Positions 15,289 through 23,970 of a DNA stretch of 34,942 bases are shown here, piece after piece. Both the position numbers and the translations under genes were made by a program. The notes under the pieces are model-generated. The model was not told where the DNA came from, did no database searches, and saw nothing but the letters and a program-made list of their open reading frames with translations. The stretch is taken from positions 1-34,942 of the forward strand of contig JAZKZO010000046.1 of NCBI GenBank assembly GCA_045612665.1, given 5' to 3'. The DNA comes from RGIG2000 sp045612665. GTDB lineage: Bacteria > Bacillota > Clostridia > Oscillospirales > CAG-272. Each line of letters begins with the position of its first letter. The stretch's first letter is position 1.

Positions 15289-16482
15289 TTAAAGAAGCTT
15301 AAAGCCAAAATCGCGAAGTGCCTTTTGGATTTCAGCAATATGCTCGTAATTTCTTGTTTCAAGAACTATTCTAAGATAGCATCCGTTTACATTAGAGCCC
15401 TCGTTTGCTCTCTCGTGGTGAACGGAGATTACGTTACCACCGAGGTCGGCAATAATTCTTGATACGTTCTTGAGCTGACCGGGCTTATCAACAAGCTCAA
15501 TCATAAGCTGACAGGTACGTCCCGACATCAAAAGACCACGCTTAATAACTCTTGAAAGGATTGTAACGTCAATGTTACCGCCCGACAAAAGACAAACGGT
15601 CTTTTTGCCCTCGAGATTAAGCTTGCCAAACATAGCTGCGGCAACCGCAACTGCGCCTGCGCCCTCGGTAACGAGCTTGTGCTGCTCCATCAACGCAAGG
15701 ATTGCAGCTGAAATTTCGTCGTCGCTTACCGTAACGATTTCGTCAACATATTTTGAGCAAATATCATATGTAAGATTGCCGGGCTTCTTAACTGCGATAC
15801 CGTCGGCAATTGTGGAAACGCTATCAAGCTCCTCAATTTTCTTATCCTGTACGGATTTGAGCATTGAGGGAGCACCTGCGGCTTGAACACCGTAAACCTT
15901 AACGTTTGGATTTATAGCCTTCATTGTATAAGCGATACCGGAAATAAGTCCGCCACCACCGATAGGAACGATAACGGCATCAAGGTCGGGAAGCTGATCA
16001 ACGATTTCAAGCGCGATTGTTCCCTGTCCTGCGATTACGTCCTCATCATCGAACGGATGAATAAAGGTATAGCCCTTTTCATCACGAAGAGAGAGCGCCT
16101 TTTTGTATGCATCATCATACACGCCCTCAACAAGACAAACCTCAGCACCGTAGCTCTTGGTCGCCTCAATTTTAGAAATAGGCGCACCGTCAGGCAAGCA
16201 AATTACTGCCTTAATTCCATTCTTTTGAGCCGAAAGAGCGACACCCTGTGCGTGATTTCCCGCGGAGCAGGCGATAACTCCTCTTTCCTTTTCCTCGGCA
16301 CTAAGGCGCGACATTTTATAGTACGAGCCTCTTACCTTAAACGAGCCTGTGATTTGAAGGTTCTCGGTTTTAAGATAAAGCTCTGTGCCAGCCTTTAGCT
16401 TTGGAGCATAGATTATATCTGTTTTACGCACTACGCTTTTAAGGACGTTACTTGCGCGATAAACATTATCAAGTGTCAACAT
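15289..16482 (-). CDS. ilvA: Threonine ammonia-lyase with C-terminal ACT domain
   Basis: The 397 residues comprise a fold-type II PLP catalytic domain with Lys49 in GSFKVRGSYYKM and a phosphate loop VPIGGGGLISG, then one ACT domain from about 320 (CQLMIELVDKPGQLKNVSRIIADLGG). It deaminates threonine to 2-oxobutanoate, the isoleucine precursor. A single ACT domain is the shorter form common in Clostridia; the long E. coli IlvA has two ACT-like modules. Such proteins may be biosynthetic or catabolic, but the operon context argues for isoleucine synthesis. AAAGGA precedes the ATG. The DUF815 gene lies 13 bases upstream. Confidence 0.94.
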   Translation of the reverse strand: MLTLDNVYRASNVLKSVVRKTDIIYAPKLKAGTELYLKTENLQITGSFKVRGSYYKMSRLSAEEKERGVIACSAGNHAQGVALSAQKNGIKAVICLPDGAPISKIEATKSYGAEVCLVEGVYDDAYKKALSLRDEKGYTFIHPFDDEDVIAGQGTIALEIVDQLPDLDAVIVPIGGGGLISGIAYTMKAINPNVKVYGVQAAGAPSMLKSVQDKKIEELDSVSTIADGIAVKKPGNLTYDICSKYVDEIVTVSDDEISAAILALMEQHKLVTEGAGAVAVAAAMFGKLNLEGKKTVCLLSGGNIDVTILSRVIKRGLLMSGRTCQLMIELVDKPGQLKNVSRIIADLGGNVISVHHERANEGSNVNGCYLRIVLETRNYEHIAEIQKALRDFGFKLL

Positions 16483-16495
16483 TTTTGTTTTCCTT

Positions 16496-17668
16496 TCACA
16501 TTAAGCTATCAATAAACTGCTCGGCACATCTTGCACTACGGTTTCCTCTACGGAGTGCGAATGCCTCTGCCTTAACGTCAAGCTCGTTTTTATCGATTTC
16601 AATACCGTTACGATTAGCAAGCTCGTGAACGATATCGAGGTAAAGCTTCTTGTCGGGCTTCGAGTAATATACAACGAGTCCAAAGCGCTCCGAGAGTGAG
16701 AGATTTTCCTGCAAGGTATCGTTTCTGTGAACGTCATCACCAACACGGTCGCCAAAGGTTTCCTTGATGATGTGTCTACGGTTTGAGGTTGCATAGATTA
16801 CGGCATTATCTGCCTTTGCGCTTGCGCTTCCCTCAAGTGCCGCCTTAAGCATACTGAAATTATCGTCGTTTTTGTTAAACGAAAGGTCGTCTATGAAGAT
16901 TATGAATTTGAGAGGATTTTCACTAACCTTGCCCATTACATAAGGAAGATAGTGAAGCTGATCCTTTCTTATCTCGATAAGACGGATTCCCTCGTCAAAG
17001 AACATATTTGCAACAGCCTTAACGGTTGAGGATTTACCTGTGCCCGCATCTCCGCAAAGGAGTGTGTTGGCGCTTGGTCGTCCGTCAATGAAGGCTCTTG
17101 TATTTTCAATAACGCTGTTTCTTTCAATTTCGTATCCAACAAATTTATCAATTGTGGTTTTGTCGGCACTGATAATAGGCTCGATTTCATTATCGTCGGA
17201 AAGACGGAACATTCCGTATGAGGAGAAAATTCCGTATCCGTACTTGCCTATTCCCTTTATTCTCTTTTCATATCCTCTTACAAGGTCTATTTTTTTAGAG
17301 GTAAAGGGCGACACGTAGTCAATGCCCATATCAGATGCAAAATCGGAAGGAGTAAGGGCTGAAAGCTCCTCGAAAACCTTAAGCTCGTTTGCAACAGCTT
17401 TTTTAATTTGAGCGCTAATAGGCTTTGAATGTGCGCGAGATTTGATATAAACGTTTTCGTCCTCAAATACAAGACGGCAAACAAGGTCGGTAAGAGAACC
17501 GCCGTTTTCATATATTTCGGACACAAACGAAGCATACGCTCTTATTTTTTCGTCCTCTCTTTGTGCATCACAGTATCGTAAAAGATGCTTAAAAAGTGGC
17601 TTTTCAAGCACTCTGCAAAATACGCTTGACATACAAAGACGAAGGTGTAAATTCTTTATTTTTGACAT
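16496..17668 (-). CDS. DUF815-family AAA+ ATPase
   Basis: The 390-residue protein has a Walker A motif GDAGTGKS at 206-213 and a Walker B FIIFIDD at 255-261, preceded by FVGYEIERNSVIENTRAFIDGRPSANTLL, which matches the DUF815 pattern. ATSNRRH near 290 fits a sensor 1 region. Residues 1-165 form a poorly conserved N-terminal segment with many helices. No signal or membrane span is seen. The start is three bases after leuB with no good ribosome site, so translation probably depends on re-initiation after leuB. DUF815 proteins are predicted ATPases without a demonstrated role, and no known step of amino acid synthesis needs one. Confidence 0.88.
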   Translation of the reverse strand: MSKIKNLHLRLCMSSVFCRVLEKPLFKHLLRYCDAQREDEKIRAYASFVSEIYENGGSLTDLVCRLVFEDENVYIKSRAHSKPISAQIKKAVANELKVFEELSALTPSDFASDMGIDYVSPFTSKKIDLVRGYEKRIKGIGKYGYGIFSSYGMFRLSDDNEIEPIISADKTTIDKFVGYEIERNSVIENTRAFIDGRPSANTLLCGDAGTGKSSTVKAVANMFFDEGIRLIEIRKDQLHYLPYVMGKVSENPLKFIIFIDDLSFNKNDDNFSMLKAALEGSASAKADNAVIYATSNRRHIIKETFGDRVGDDVHRNDTLQENLSLSERFGLVVYYSKPDKKLYLDIVHELANRNGIEIDKNELDVKAEAFALRRGNRSARCAEQFIDSLM

Positions 17669-17671
17669 AAC

Positions 17672-18739
17672 TTAAATACGCTCTATAATTTTGTCTGTAA
17701 TTTCCTTTGTGCCAAGGGACTCTCCACCGTGTGCAAGGTCTGCTGTACGGTAGCCTGCCTCAAGCACCTCGTCAACTGCTCTTACGATATCGTCGCTTTC
17801 CTTAGAAAGACCGAATGAGTAAAGGAGCATCATAGCGCCTGAAAGGATTGTAGCGATAGGATTTGCCTTGTTTTGACCTGCAATATCAGGAGCTGAGCCG
17901 TGAATTGGCTCATAAAGACCTCTTGTAGTTTCGTTAAGAGATGCAGATGGGAGCATTCCTATTGAGCCTGTGATTTGTGAAGCCTCGTCGGAGAGAATGT
18001 CGCCAAACATATTCGAGGTTACGATAACATCGAACTGTGCAGGATTACGAACGAGCTGCATAGCTGCATTGTCAACGAGCATATCAGTACATTCAACATC
18101 AGGATACTCGTTTGCAATTTCGTGTACAACCTTTCTCCAAAGGCGTGAGCTTTCAAGAACGTTAGCCTTATCAATGCTGATAAGCTTTCCTCTTCTCTTT
18201 CTTGCGCTTTCAAAGGCTACTCTTGCAATTCTTTCGATTTCCATACGGGAATAGCATTCGGTATCGTATGCCTCCTCGCCATATTTGCCCTCTCTCATAC
18301 CGCGCTCACCGAAATAGATACCGCCTGTAAGCTCACGGACAATCATAATATCAAAGCCGTTTTCAACGATATCCTCACGGAGTGGGCACTCGCCCTTAAG
18401 TGCGCTATAAAGCTTTGCAGGGCGAAGATTTGTGAACAAATTCATAGCGGAGCGAATTCCGAGAAGTGCCTTTTCGGGGCGCATATTTCCAGGGAGAGTA
18501 TCCCATTTTGGTCCACCAACTGCGCCAAGAAGCACGCTATCGGATGCGAGGCATCCTGCAACGGTTTCTTCAGGGAGTGGCATACCGTGCTTATCAATAG
18601 CACATCCGCCTATATCATATGGAGTAAAATTGAATGTATGACCGTGCTTTTCGCCGATTTTTTCAAGCACTCTTACTGCACTGTCAACTATTTCAGGGCC
18701 GATTCCGTCGCCCTTAAGTAAAGCTATATTCAAGTTCAT
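17672..18739 (-). CDS. leuB: 3-isopropylmalate dehydrogenase
   Basis: The 355-residue enzyme oxidatively decarboxylates 3-isopropylmalate using NAD. Seen are LLKGDGIGPEIV, the LRPAKLY segment, IVRELTGGIYFGERG, DKANVLESSRLW and VTSNMFGDILSDEASQITGSIGMLPSASL, ending with a typical HGSAPDIAGQNKANPIATILS. It follows leuD after ten bases in the order leuC-leuD-leuB. Confidence 0.97.
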   Translation of the reverse strand: MNLNIALLKGDGIGPEIVDSAVRVLEKIGEKHGHTFNFTPYDIGGCAIDKHGMPLPEETVAGCLASDSVLLGAVGGPKWDTLPGNMRPEKALLGIRSAMNLFTNLRPAKLYSALKGECPLREDIVENGFDIMIVRELTGGIYFGERGMREGKYGEEAYDTECYSRMEIERIARVAFESARKRRGKLISIDKANVLESSRLWRKVVHEIANEYPDVECTDMLVDNAAMQLVRNPAQFDVIVTSNMFGDILSDEASQITGSIGMLPSASLNETTRGLYEPIHGSAPDIAGQNKANPIATILSGAMMLLYSFGLSKESDDIVRAVDEVLEAGYRTADLAHGGESLGTKEITDKIIERI

Positions 18740-18749
18740 AATTTGCCTC

Positions 18750-19244
18750 TTACTTTATATCTCCACGGCGAATTGACTCGATAAGTCCGCCGTTTGTAAT
18801 GATTTTTTGAATAAATTCGGGGAATGGCTGAGTTTTGAAGCTCTTGCCTGTTGTTCTATTATAGATAACGCCATTATCGAGGTCTGCCTCTACCTTATCA
18901 CCGTCGCTTATATTAGCAACTGCCTCAGGGCATTCGAGAATAGCAAGACCGATATTGATTGCGTTACGGTAGAAAATTCTTGCAAAGGTGTTTGCGATAA
19001 CAAGGGAAATTCCGCTTGCCTTGATTGCGATAGGTGCGTGCTCTCTTGATGAGCCACAGCCGAAGTTGTCGCCTGCAACCATAATATCACCGATTTCTAC
19101 CTTCTTTGTAAAGTCCTTGTCAAGGTCCTCCATACAGTGTGATGCAAGCTCCTTATGGTCGCTTGTGTTGAGGTATCTTGCAGGGATTATAACGTCGGTA
19201 TCAACGTTGTCGCCATATTTAATTACTTTTCCTGTAAATTTCAT
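18750..19244 (-). CDS. leuD: 3-isopropylmalate dehydratase, small subunit
   Basis: The 164-residue protein is the swivel domain partner of LeuC. Motifs DNVDTDVIIPARYL, GDNFGCGSSREHAPIAIK and ANTFARIFYRNAINIGL are diagnostic. Its short length is typical of the LeuD form paired with the 420-residue LeuC. It starts 13 bases after leuC. The pair isomerises 2-isopropylmalate to 3-isopropylmalate. Confidence 0.97.
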   Translation of the reverse strand: MKFTGKVIKYGDNVDTDVIIPARYLNTSDHKELASHCMEDLDKDFTKKVEIGDIMVAGDNFGCGSSREHAPIAIKASGISLVIANTFARIFYRNAINIGLAILECPEAVANISDGDKVEADLDNGVIYNRTTGKSFKTQPFPEFIQKIITNGGLIESIRRGDIK

Positions 19245-19257
19245 CGTCGTCTCCCCC

Positions 19258-20517
19258 TTACATTTTGCTTGGATCAGCTATCTTACCTGCGATCGCGCTT
19301 GCCGCTGCAACGGCAGGAGATGCGAGGTAAACCTCACTTGTAACGTCGCCCATACGGCCTACAAAGTTACGGTTGGTTGTTGCAACTGCTCTTTCGCCAG
19401 CTGCAAGAATTCCCATATAACCGCCAAGGCAAGGTCCACAGGTTGGAGTTGATACTACACAGCCTGCCTCGATAAAGATTTTAACAAGACCGTTTTCAAC
19501 TGCCTTGAGGTAAATATCCTGTGTTGCGGGAATAATGATTGCACGAACATTCTTGGCAACCTTTTTGCCCTTAAGAATCATTGCTGCCTCTTCGATGTCC
19601 TTATACTGACCGTTTGTGCAAGAGCCGATAACTACCTGGTCGATTTTGATATCACCGATTTCGTCAAAGGTCTTTGTATTTTCGGGCAAGTGTGGGAATG
19701 CAACGGTTGACTTGATTTTAGAAAGGTCGATTTCATAAACCTCATCATACTCGGCATCCTCATCTGCTTTAAAGGAAACGATTTCTCTGTCGCTTCTTTC
19801 CTTTATGTAAGCAACTGTTTGCTCATCAACCTCGAATATACCGTTCTTTGCGCCTGCCTCGATTGCCATATTACAAATTGTAAGACGGTCATAGATTGTA
19901 AGCGAGGAAACGCCCTCTCCTACAAATTCCATTGACTTATAAAGTGCGCCGTCAACGCCTATCATACCGATAATGTGAAGGATAACGTCCTTACCTGAAA
20001 CATATTTGTTGAGCTTTCCTGAAAGCACGAATTTGATAGCTGACGGAACCTTAAACCAAGCCTTGCCTGTTGCCATTCCGCAAGCCATATCGGTTGAGCC
20101 AACGCCTGTTGAGAATGCGCCAAGTGCGCCATAGGTACAGGTGTGAGAGTCAGCACCGATAACAACGTCGCCTGAAACTACAAGTCCCTTTTCAGGAAGA
20201 AGCGCGTGCTCAATTCCCATTCTTCCTACGTCATAAAAATGAGTTACGTTCTTTTCCTCGCAGAAATCACGGCACATTTTGCACTGTACTGCTGCTTTTA
20301 TATCCTTATTTGGGGCAAAATGGTCCATAACCATTGTTACCTTTTCCTTGTCGTAAACGTTTTGTACGCCGATTTTGTTAAATTCCTTGATTGCCACAGG
20401 AGATGTAATGTCATTACCCAAAACTCTGTCAAGGTTTACCAAAATAAGCTGTCCTGCCTCAACCTTGTCAAGTCCTGCGTGAGATGCAAGGATTTTTTGT
20501 GTCATTGTCATTGGCAT
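19258..20517 (-). CDS. leuC: 3-isopropylmalate dehydratase, large subunit
   Basis: From the ATG at 20517 the protein has 419 residues, the usual size of the prokaryotic LeuC2-type subunit; AAAGGA lies about ten bases upstream, so the ATG six codons earlier at 20535 is less likely. Three [4Fe-4S] cysteines are present: one in IGSCTNGQYKDIEEA, and two in TPTCGPCLGGYMG. It belongs to the aconitase superfamily. A 172-base spacer with large hairpins separates it from ilvD, so it may be the first gene of a separately tuned segment. Confidence 0.95.
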   Translation of the reverse strand: MPMTMTQKILASHAGLDKVEAGQLILVNLDRVLGNDITSPVAIKEFNKIGVQNVYDKEKVTMVMDHFAPNKDIKAAVQCKMCRDFCEEKNVTHFYDVGRMGIEHALLPEKGLVVSGDVVIGADSHTCTYGALGAFSTGVGSTDMACGMATGKAWFKVPSAIKFVLSGKLNKYVSGKDVILHIIGMIGVDGALYKSMEFVGEGVSSLTIYDRLTICNMAIEAGAKNGIFEVDEQTVAYIKERSDREIVSFKADEDAEYDEVYEIDLSKIKSTVAFPHLPENTKTFDEIGDIKIDQVVIGSCTNGQYKDIEEAAMILKGKKVAKNVRAIIIPATQDIYLKAVENGLVKIFIEAGCVVSTPTCGPCLGGYMGILAAGERAVATTNRNFVGRMGDVTSEVYLASPAVAAASAIAGKIADPSKM

Positions 20518-20545
20518 AATATATTTTCCTTTCATTGATAAATTT

Positions 20546-20606
20546 CATACCGAAGCACACTACCGCAGTAATGCGCTTTGGTATGCCCACCACACGAGGT
20601 GGTGGG
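20546..20606. repeat. Two adjacent large hairpins before leuC
   Basis: Positions 20546-20585 form an 18-base stem with one mismatch and three G-U pairs around a TGCG-type loop. Directly next to it, 20586-20606 form a perfect eight-base stem CCCACCAC/GTGGTGGG. Neither has a proper T tail on the - strand. They could slow polymerase, stabilise the leuC message, or be a mobile palindromic repeat. Confidence 0.65.
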
Positions 20607-20611
20607 ATTTT

Positions 20612-20695
20612 GTGAATTAGGAATTATGAATTCGGAATGTTGAATTGAACTATTTTTAACTAAAAGCTTTTAGGCAAAGCATAAAGCTTTTAGCG
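20612..20695. repeat. GAATT-rich tract and AAAGCTTTTAG repeats after ilvD
   Basis: From 20612 to 20646 the sequence GAATT or GGAATT recurs five times every six to nine bases. From 20660 the perfect palindrome CTAAAAGCTTTTAG is followed by a second AAAGCTTTTAG that runs into the ilvD stop codon. On the - strand these two copies can fold as a stem of about 11 bases after ilvD with a poor T tail, perhaps a partial terminator. Confidence 0.55.
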
Positions 20696-22351
20696 ATTGA
20701 TAATTGCGCCTTTGTCGGCCGAGCTTACCATTTGTGAGTAACGCTTGAGATAGCCTGTAATGTTCTCCTTGCGCTTAATTGGCATTTCTGCCTTACGCTT
20801 TGCAAGCTCCTCATCGGAAACCTTAAGCTCAATTTTGTACTCAGGGATATTGATTGAGATTATATCTCCGTCCTTTACGTAAGCGATTGTACCGCCACTT
20901 ACTGCCTCGGGAGATACGTGTCCGATTGATGCACCGCGAGTTGCGCCCGAAAAGCGTCCGTCGGTAATAAGTGCAACGTCCTTATCAAGTCCCATACCTG
21001 CAATTGCCGAGGTTGGTGAGAGCATTTCTCTCATACCGGGTCCACCGCTTGGTCCTTCATAACGAATAACTACAACGTCGCCCTTTACAATCTTACCTGC
21101 GTAGATTGCGCTAATTGCTTCCTCCTCGCTCTCGTAAACCTTTGCAGGTCCTTCGTGAACGAGCATTTCGGGAGCTACCGCACTTCTCTTAACCACGCAA
21201 CCGTCAGGTGCGAGGTTACCCTTAAGCACGGCAATACCGCCTGTCTTGCTATAAGGATTTTCTACTGTTCTTATAACGCTATCATCAAGATTTACTGCAT
21301 TAGCAATATTTTCCTTCAAGGTCTTGCCTGTACAGGTCATAACTGAGGTATCGATAAGGTTAAGCTTTTCAAGCTCCTTAAGAACTGCATAAACTCCGCC
21401 CGCCTCGTTGAGATCCTCCATATAGGTAGGGCCTGCAGGAGCTAAGTGGCAAAGGTTAGGAGTCTTCTCGCTTATTGTATTTACATCATCGAGGTTGAAC
21501 TCCACTCCACACTCGTTTGCAATAGCAGGGAGATGAAGCATACTGTTTGTTGAGCAACCGAGAGCCATATCGGCTGTGATTGCGTTCTTGATAGCAGAGG
21601 CTGTCATTATATCTCTTGGACGAATGTTCTTTCTAACGAGCTCCATTACCTGCATTCCTGCATGCTTTGCAAGCTCAATTCTTGAAGAATATACGGCAGG
21701 GATTGTTCCGTTGCCGGCAAGACCCATACCGAGAACCTCGGTAAGACAGTTCATAGAGTTGGCTGTGTACATACCCGAGCAGGAGCCACAGGTTGGGCAA
21801 GCCTTATTTTCATATTCACAAAGCTTGCACTCGTCAATTGTGCCTGCCTTGTATGAGCCTACTGCCTCGAACATAGCGGAAAGGCTTCTCTTTTTACCGT
21901 CAACACGGCCTGCAAGCATAGGTCCACCGCTTACGAAAACGGTAGGAATATTAAGTCTTGCAGATGCCATAAGAAGTCCTGGAACATTCTTATCGCAGTT
22001 TGGAATCATAACGAGTCCGTCAAAGCCGTGAGCCATTACCATAGCCTCGGTTGAGTCAGCGATAAGATCACGGGTAACGAGGGAATATTTCATTCCCACG
22101 TGTCCCATAGCGATACCGTCGCACACTGCGATTGCAGGGAACATTATCGGTGTTCCACCTGCCATAGCAACTCCAAGCTTTACAGCCTGTGTGATTTTAT
22201 CGAGGTTCATATGTCCGGGTACGATTTCGTTATATGAGCTAACGATACCGATAAGCGGACGGTTAAGCTCCTCCTTTGTAAGGCCAAGTGCCTTGTAGAG
22301 TGAGCGGTGAGGCGCGTTATGTGCGCCGTCTACTATTGTATCCTTAATCAT
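20690..22351 (-). CDS. ilvD: Dihydroxy-acid dehydratase
   Basis: The 553-residue enzyme dehydrates dihydroxy acids in Ile and Val synthesis. Iron-sulfur ligands Cys119 (MIPNCDKNVPG) and Cys191 (CGSCSGMYTANSMNCL) are present, and the C-terminal TDGRFSGATRG and GHVSPEA segments are conserved. The position where many family members have a third cysteine reads VPGHMNLDKI. This suggests the two-cysteine, [4Fe-4S], oxygen-sensitive type, which suits an anaerobe. It lies 14 bases after ilvC. Confidence 0.96.
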   Translation of the reverse strand: MIKDTIVDGAHNAPHRSLYKALGLTKEELNRPLIGIVSSYNEIVPGHMNLDKITQAVKLGVAMAGGTPIMFPAIAVCDGIAMGHVGMKYSLVTRDLIADSTEAMVMAHGFDGLVMIPNCDKNVPGLLMASARLNIPTVFVSGGPMLAGRVDGKKRSLSAMFEAVGSYKAGTIDECKLCEYENKACPTCGSCSGMYTANSMNCLTEVLGMGLAGNGTIPAVYSSRIELAKHAGMQVMELVRKNIRPRDIMTASAIKNAITADMALGCSTNSMLHLPAIANECGVEFNLDDVNTISEKTPNLCHLAPAGPTYMEDLNEAGGVYAVLKELEKLNLIDTSVMTCTGKTLKENIANAVNLDDSVIRTVENPYSKTGGIAVLKGNLAPDGCVVKRSAVAPEMLVHEGPAKVYESEEEAISAIYAGKIVKGDVVVIRYEGPSGGPGMREMLSPTSAIAGMGLDKDVALITDGRFSGATRGASIGHVSPEAVSGGTIAYVKDGDIISINIPEYKIELKVSDEELAKRKAEMPIKRKENITGYLKRYSQMVSSADKGAIINR

Positions 22352-22365
22352 TTTTAGACCTCGGC

Positions 22366-23394
22366 TTAGTTGTTGATGAATTTTTCCTCATCAGCCCAGC
22401 TATAAAGCTCTCTGATTTCCTTACCTACAACCTCTGATGGATGCTCAGCTGCAATCTTTCTCATAGCGTTGAAGTGTACCTGGCTACCTGCATCAGACAT
22501 ATCGAGCAAGAAGTCCTTTGCAAATGTTCCGTCCTGAATGTCGGAAAGAACCTTCTTCATAGCCTTCTTTGTTTCAGCTGTGATAATCTTTGGACCTGTG
22601 ATATAGTCGCCGTATTCAGCTGTGTTAGAAATTGAATATCTCATACCCTCGAATCCGCTTTGATAGATGAGGTCAACGATAAGCTTCATTTCGTGAATGC
22701 ACTCGAAGTAAGCGTTTCTTGGGTCATAGCCTGCCTCAACGAGAGTTTCGAAGCCTGCCTGCATAAGTGCGCAAACACCGCCACAAAGAACAGCCTGCTC
22801 ACCGAAGAGGTCAGTTTCAGTTTCTGTACGGAAGGTTGTTTCAAGAACACCTGCTCTTGCTCCACCGATACCGAGAGCATATGCAAGACCGATTTCAAGA
22901 GCATCGCCTGTTGCATCCTGATGGATAGCGATAAGACAAGGAACACCCTTACCTACCTGATACTCTGAACGAACGGTGTGACCAGGTCCCTTAGGAGCTA
23001 CCATGATTACATTTACATTCTTTGGTGGCTTAATGCAACCGAAGTGAATGTTAAAGCCGTGTGCGAATGCGAGTGTCTTGCCCTCTGTGAGGTTTGGCTC
23101 GATGCTTTCCTTGTAAAGCTTTGCCTGCTTTTCATCGTTGATAAGAATCATGATGAGGTCTGCATTCTTTGCAGCGTCAGCAGCGGTCATAACCTTAAGA
23201 CCTGCCTTCTCTGCCTTTGCCCAGCTCTTTGAGCCGTTATAAAGACCTACGATTACGTCAACGCCTGAATCCTTAAGGTTGAGAGCGTGTGCGTGGCCCT
23301 GTGAGCCATAGCCGATGATAGCAACGGTCTTGCCGTTAAGCTTGTTGAGATTGCAATCCTGCTGATAGTAAATTTTTGCGTTTGTGTTAGACAT
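22366..23394 (-). CDS. ilvC: Ketol-acid reductoisomerase, class I
   Basis: At 342 residues it is the short class I form. The N-terminal nucleotide-binding motif is VAIIGYGSQGHAHALNLKDSGVDVIVGL, and the C-terminal knotted domain carries AYFECIHEMKLIVDLIYQSGFEGM with the magnesium ligands. It reduces and rearranges acetolactate and acetohydroxybutyrate. AAGGAG precedes the ATG. A 69-base gap separates it from ilvN with no evident terminator. Confidence 0.97.
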   Translation of the reverse strand: MSNTNAKIYYQQDCNLNKLNGKTVAIIGYGSQGHAHALNLKDSGVDVIVGLYNGSKSWAKAEKAGLKVMTAADAAKNADLIMILINDEKQAKLYKESIEPNLTEGKTLAFAHGFNIHFGCIKPPKNVNVIMVAPKGPGHTVRSEYQVGKGVPCLIAIHQDATGDALEIGLAYALGIGGARAGVLETTFRTETETDLFGEQAVLCGGVCALMQAGFETLVEAGYDPRNAYFECIHEMKLIVDLIYQSGFEGMRYSISNTAEYGDYITGPKIITAETKKAMKKVLSDIQDGTFAKDFLLDMSDAGSQVHFNAMRKIAAEHPSEVVGKEIRELYSWADEEKFINN

Positions 23395-23463
23395 TTTGGT
23401 TTTCTCCTTTGTATTTCACATTTTATTATTTTTGAAAATTAAATTTTGAAGCTGAGTCAGCTA

Positions 23464-23961
23464 TCAATCGAAAAGTGTTGTATTTCCACGCTCAAGAGCT
23501 ACAATTCCCGTACGGCACATTTCGATAATGCCAAACGGTATCATAAGCTTAATAAACGCGTCAATCTTAGTTGGGTCGCCTGTTACCTCAATACACATTT
23601 CATCGGTTGTGTAGTCGATAACCTTGGCTCTGTAAACGTCTGTTGCGGCAAGTATATCCGCTCTTGTTTCGGTAGTATACTTAACCTTGAGAAGCATAAG
23701 CTCACGCTTAATACAGTCGTCCTGAAGCACGTCTACCTTTTTTACGTTATGTAGCTTGCGAAGCTGATTTATAAGCTGTTCCCTTGCGTATCCGTCGCCA
23801 CTTAGGCAAATGGTTATACGGGAATACTCGGGGCGCTCCGTTTCGCCAACTGTAAGGGCATCGATATTAAAGCCACGTCTTGTAAACATACTCGTTACTC
23901 TTGTAAGAACACCGAATTTGTTATCAACGTAAACTGCTATTACAAATTTGTTGCTTTTCAT
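23464..23961 (-). CDS. ilvN: Acetolactate synthase, regulatory small subunit
   Basis: The 165 residues contain an N-terminal ACT domain (VYVDNKFGVLTRVTSMFTRRGFNIDALTVG, then SRITICL) that binds valine or another branched-chain effector in characterised homologues, and the ALS small-subunit C-terminal domain (from about 85). It starts nine bases after ilvB. The name ilvH would be equally valid. Confidence 0.95.
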   Translation of the reverse strand: MKSNKFVIAVYVDNKFGVLTRVTSMFTRRGFNIDALTVGETERPEYSRITICLSGDGYAREQLINQLRKLHNVKKVDVLQDDCIKRELMLLKVKYTTETRADILAATDVYRAKVIDYTTDEMCIEVTGDPTKIDAFIKLMIPFGIIEMCRTGIVALERGNTTLFD

Positions 23962-23970
23962 ACGCCCTCC

